The notes below the pieces were generated by a model. The model ran no database searches. It had not been told where the DNA came from and saw only the letters and a list, made by a program, of their open reading frames with translations. DNA of 64,000 bases from Skeletonema tropicum (lineage: Eukaryota; Bacillariophyta; Thalassiosirophyceae; Thalassiosirales; Thalassiosiraceae): positions 2,666,001-2,730,000 of the forward strand of contig CM074127.1 of assembly GCA_037178625.1 (NCBI GenBank), read 5' to 3'. Below, in pieces: positions 61,822-64,000 of this stretch (positions are counted from its first letter, which is position 1; each line of letters begins with the position of its first letter). Position numbers and translations under genes: made by a program.

Positions 61822-62136
61822 TTATTTTTCGTCATCCTCTTCCTCCTCTTTTTTAGGCTCTCTCTTCAATTCAAACGCACTCCAAACGCCGGTGCCTTTG
61901 ACCTCATCAGTAGCCCCGGCGGCATACGCGATCGTATCAATCGCGGTCTTTATGGATCAGTAAATGACCATTGTTGGTGCAGCGTTGAGAGCGGTTGAAG
62001 TTTCCGGTAGGTTATCGGTGCAAGTGATCGCTCTGTTGAGATTGACCTGACTGTTGGATGCTGGAACAAATGCGTCTACGTTTGATGATAAAGCGGCGAC
62101 AGCGGAAATGAAGACTGCGGCGGTGAAACGGACCAT
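61822..62136 (-). pseudogene. small plastid-targeted protein frame interrupted by TGA
   Basis: Reading from the ATG at 62136, a diatom plastid presequence appears: MVRFTAAVFISAVAALSSNV then DAFVPASN. The frame runs 59 codons to a TGA at 61959-61957 and then continues without a break for another 44 codons to TAA at 61824-61822. The second half (SIKTAIDTIAYAAG, GTGVWSAFELKREP, then an acidic Lys/Glu end) looks like one protein with the first. TGA could be a nonsense change of TGG (MVIYW fits a membrane start), a selenocysteine codon, or the real stop of a short product. No canonical SECIS is seen nearby. The frame is on the strand opposite the next gene. Confidence 0.5.
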
Positions 62137-62750
62137 GATAAAGGATGATGCCTTGAGACAGAATTGCTACTATTCAGATAATTTATGGCTCACCTTAAGA
62201 CTTAGGAGTACTACTTACTTATGCTTGCTTGCTTGACATGATGTGCAGCGACGCATTCCGCGTTGAGTGCCCGTCGATGTGGAATGACACAACATCGAAC
62301 ATGCCATGGAACACCACGTCACTTCTTTAAAAGTTAGATTTGGTGAGAGAAAGGTTTTGCGTCAGGAGAAGTCACTACGACCTTTGCATTGCTTCAGTTC
62401 GCATTCACGCACGATCACGATCACTTTTTGGACTGGCCCCGCCTTGGCGACAACTCAAAATACCAATGAATAATCATGCGGTCGTAGGTTGGTCGTAGAT
62501 ATTACTGCCCTTGTTGCGATCATGCAATATCAACAGCGCTGGTGTGATGGTCTACACTTACCCTCTTGGTCTACGCGAAGTTCAAAGTGGTGCTGGAAGT
62601 TCAAATTTGTTGGTCGCATTACCTACTGGAAAGCTGGCAGCAGACGTCCGCAGCCAACATTACAATCATACCATAGTACAAGGTTGTTGCTATTCTGGGA
62701 AGTTGGTTGCCACTACCTCGAACATACGCTCTATAATATAAATCAAGCAA
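62137..62750. other. intergenic region between divergent genes
   Basis: No gene is supported in these 614 bp. Short plus-strand frames (62489-62788, 62511-62741) overlap and have no domain. The region should contain the promoters of the small plastid-protein frame and of the right-edge gene. CACGATCACGATCACT near 62410 is a short tandem repeat. Confidence 0.45.
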
Positions 62751-64000
62751 ATGCCTGGTCTCGCAATGATGAGACGCTCCCACCGTGAAAGCAGTGATGC
62801 ATCGCTACTGTCGGCGATATATCATCAGAGATCAACCTCACTTCCTCCAAAACGGTCCTCTACATCCGCATCTGAGAGTGATCGTGCGGAATATTCTTTG
62901 GACCAGAGTGACCGCACCGAGACAGATGCTTCTCGTGTGAATTATAACGACGACGCTGGTTTCACTGTTGAAGAGCCAAAATGGTTCAGCCATGCATTCG
63001 ACGGTGGTGCGAGCGGTGGCAATGATACTGTTGATCCTTCAGATGAAGATAGCTCCATGGAGAGCATGGAACTGGAAAGTGGAAGTGAGTTTCGTTTGAG
63101 ACCAACGACAACTGCTCCAGGAAGTAACATTGGCATCCATGGTAATAAAACAATTACCACCGCCTGTCAAGCAAGTGTCTCTTCAATCACACTTGGTAGC
63201 AGACTTGCTCCCTCGTCCAAGCTGGTTCCAGGACTAATACTCAACAGCACGCAGAATAACGAGGACTGCGAACAGAGTGTGAATAGATATTCAACCATGA
63301 CAGAAGGTTCCATTTCATCATCTTCATCAGAGGATGGCCAAAAAGGAAGTGTTGGAAAGAGAACGAGAGGACGATCACTGGGTATTTCATTATCAACGAA
63401 GAACAAGGATAATAAGAATCGTGCAGTTGGCGACCATACTAATTCAGAGAAGGGCAATGAGCAGGATAATCAGCTTGACAAGTATCTGTCTTCAAAAAGA
63501 TCAAAAGAGGATGAAAAGAAGCAAGACAACAAGGAGACAGAATCGAGAGGCAGAAGTCAATCCGCTCGTGATCGCTCTAGACAACGAGATCGTAGCCGCA
63601 GTATGGTTCGTCAAATGAAGTCGTTTATAGATAGCATCGACGGTAACAACTGTTGCGACGAAGCTAGCAGCCCATTGTCCTTATCAGCCCATACATCAGC
63701 CAGCATCAGAGGTAGCGGCAGATCATACGGAAAAGAAGAAAGTGTATACACAGGGATTACATACCGCTCAAGTTTAAGTTGCTCTGACTCAAATAAGGAT
63801 ACACCTACCTCGAGTTCTTCTGCACCCATCTCGCAAGACAACAAGGGATCATTTTGGAACAAATTCCAGGGTACTGACGAGGAACAGCAGATTATTAACG
63901 CCCTTCACGAAACTAATCTCAAGAATGAATGCACCATCGAACAGTTGCGCAGAGAGGTTACCAACTTGACCAACGAGCGTAACGCTTTCCGTACCAACAG
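62751..64000 (+). CDS. Ser-rich protein, 5' part, runs off the window
   Basis: A continuous frame begins at the ATG at 62751, with an in-frame TAA just upstream, and remains open to the edge (416 complete codons). The first 380 residues are Ser/Asn/Asp-rich and probably disordered, with basic Arg/Ser clusters such as SRGRSQSARDRSRQRDRSRS. The final 35 residues before the edge (ALHETNLKNECTIEQLRREV) start a coiled coil. No catalytic domain is visible in this part. The protein may be a scaffold with a long disordered head. No intron is needed within the window. Confidence 0.8.
   Translation, partial: MPGLAMMRRSHRESSDASLLSAIYHQRSTSLPPKRSSTSASESDRAEYSLDQSDRTETDASRVNYNDDAGFTVEEPKWFSHAFDGGASGGNDTVDPSDEDSSMESMELESGSEFRLRPTTTAPGSNIGIHGNKTITTACQASVSSITLGSRLAPSSKLVPGLILNSTQNNEDCEQSVNRYSTMTEGSISSSSSEDGQKGSVGKRTRGRSLGISLSTKNKDNKNRAVGDHTNSEKGNEQDNQLDKYLSSKRSKEDEKKQDNKETESRGRSQSARDRSRQRDRSRSMVRQMKSFIDSIDGNNCCDEASSPLSLSAHTSASIRGSGRSYGKEESVYTGITYRSSLSCSDSNKDTPTSSSSAPISQDNKGSFWNKFQGTDEEQQIINALHETNLKNECTIEQLRREVTNLTNERNAFRTN

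Overview
The window looks like nuclear DNA of a centric diatom, probably in or near the Thalassiosirales. Many proteins carry diatom bipartite plastid-targeting starts: a signal peptide cut at an AFAP-like motif (SAYAFAP, SAASAFAP, SSYGFAP, NVDAF, ALAF). There is a diatom-type CP12, PSxxPS-linked leucine-rich-repeat protein and Lys/Ser-rich secreted Cys-repeat protein. Genes are tightly packed, often in convergent or divergent pairs, and short GT-AG introns (about 62-142 bp) can be placed by joining conserved reading frames across splice sites. No tRNA, rRNA or CRISPR array was seen.

1-11.1 kb: GNAT acetyltransferase, Maf nucleotide pyrophosphatase, acyl-CoA delta-9 desaturase, an F-box/cytochrome b5 membrane protein, CP12, an organellar TsaD/OSGEPL1, a HYPK-like protein and an FkbM methyltransferase. 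A 308-bp tandem duplication covers the meeting point of the cytochrome b5 and CP12 genes. 11.2-15.9 kb: two almost identical, directly abutting 2.37-kb copies of a Crypton-like tyrosine-recombinase element with an AAG at each junction; both carry the same frameshift, stop and catalytic-domain deletion.

16-32 kb: dienelactone hydrolase, two divergent coiled-coil genes, a leucine-rich-repeat membrane protein, a plastid J-domain protein, a methyltransferase, a plastid protein of unknown function and a RecQ helicase. 32.3-37.85 kb: a complete Mutator-like element (MULE) with 88-bp terminal inverted repeats, a 9-bp target duplication, a two-exon transposase and a second opposed gene that looks like a 2-oxoglutarate/Fe(II) dioxygenase. 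It sits in the short divergent promoter between RecQ and the ribonucleotide reductase large subunit.

38-64 kb: ribonucleotide reductase R1, a coiled-coil protein, a tRNA-intron endonuclease catalytic domain, a candidate biosilica or extracellular-matrix protein, an 11-copy satellite of 184 bp, a diatom-type protein of unknown function, a Cys-rich protein, a nitrilase/omega-amidase, a plastid FNR-like reductase, a plastid protein of unknown function, an intact PLC-like membrane protein and its decayed tandem copy, a small plastid-protein frame interrupted by TGA, and a Ser-rich gene running off the right edge.

The strongest candidates for something new are the MULE with its predicted dioxygenase inside a replication-gene promoter, the head-to-tail Crypton dimer with its AAG junctions, and the 184-bp satellite.
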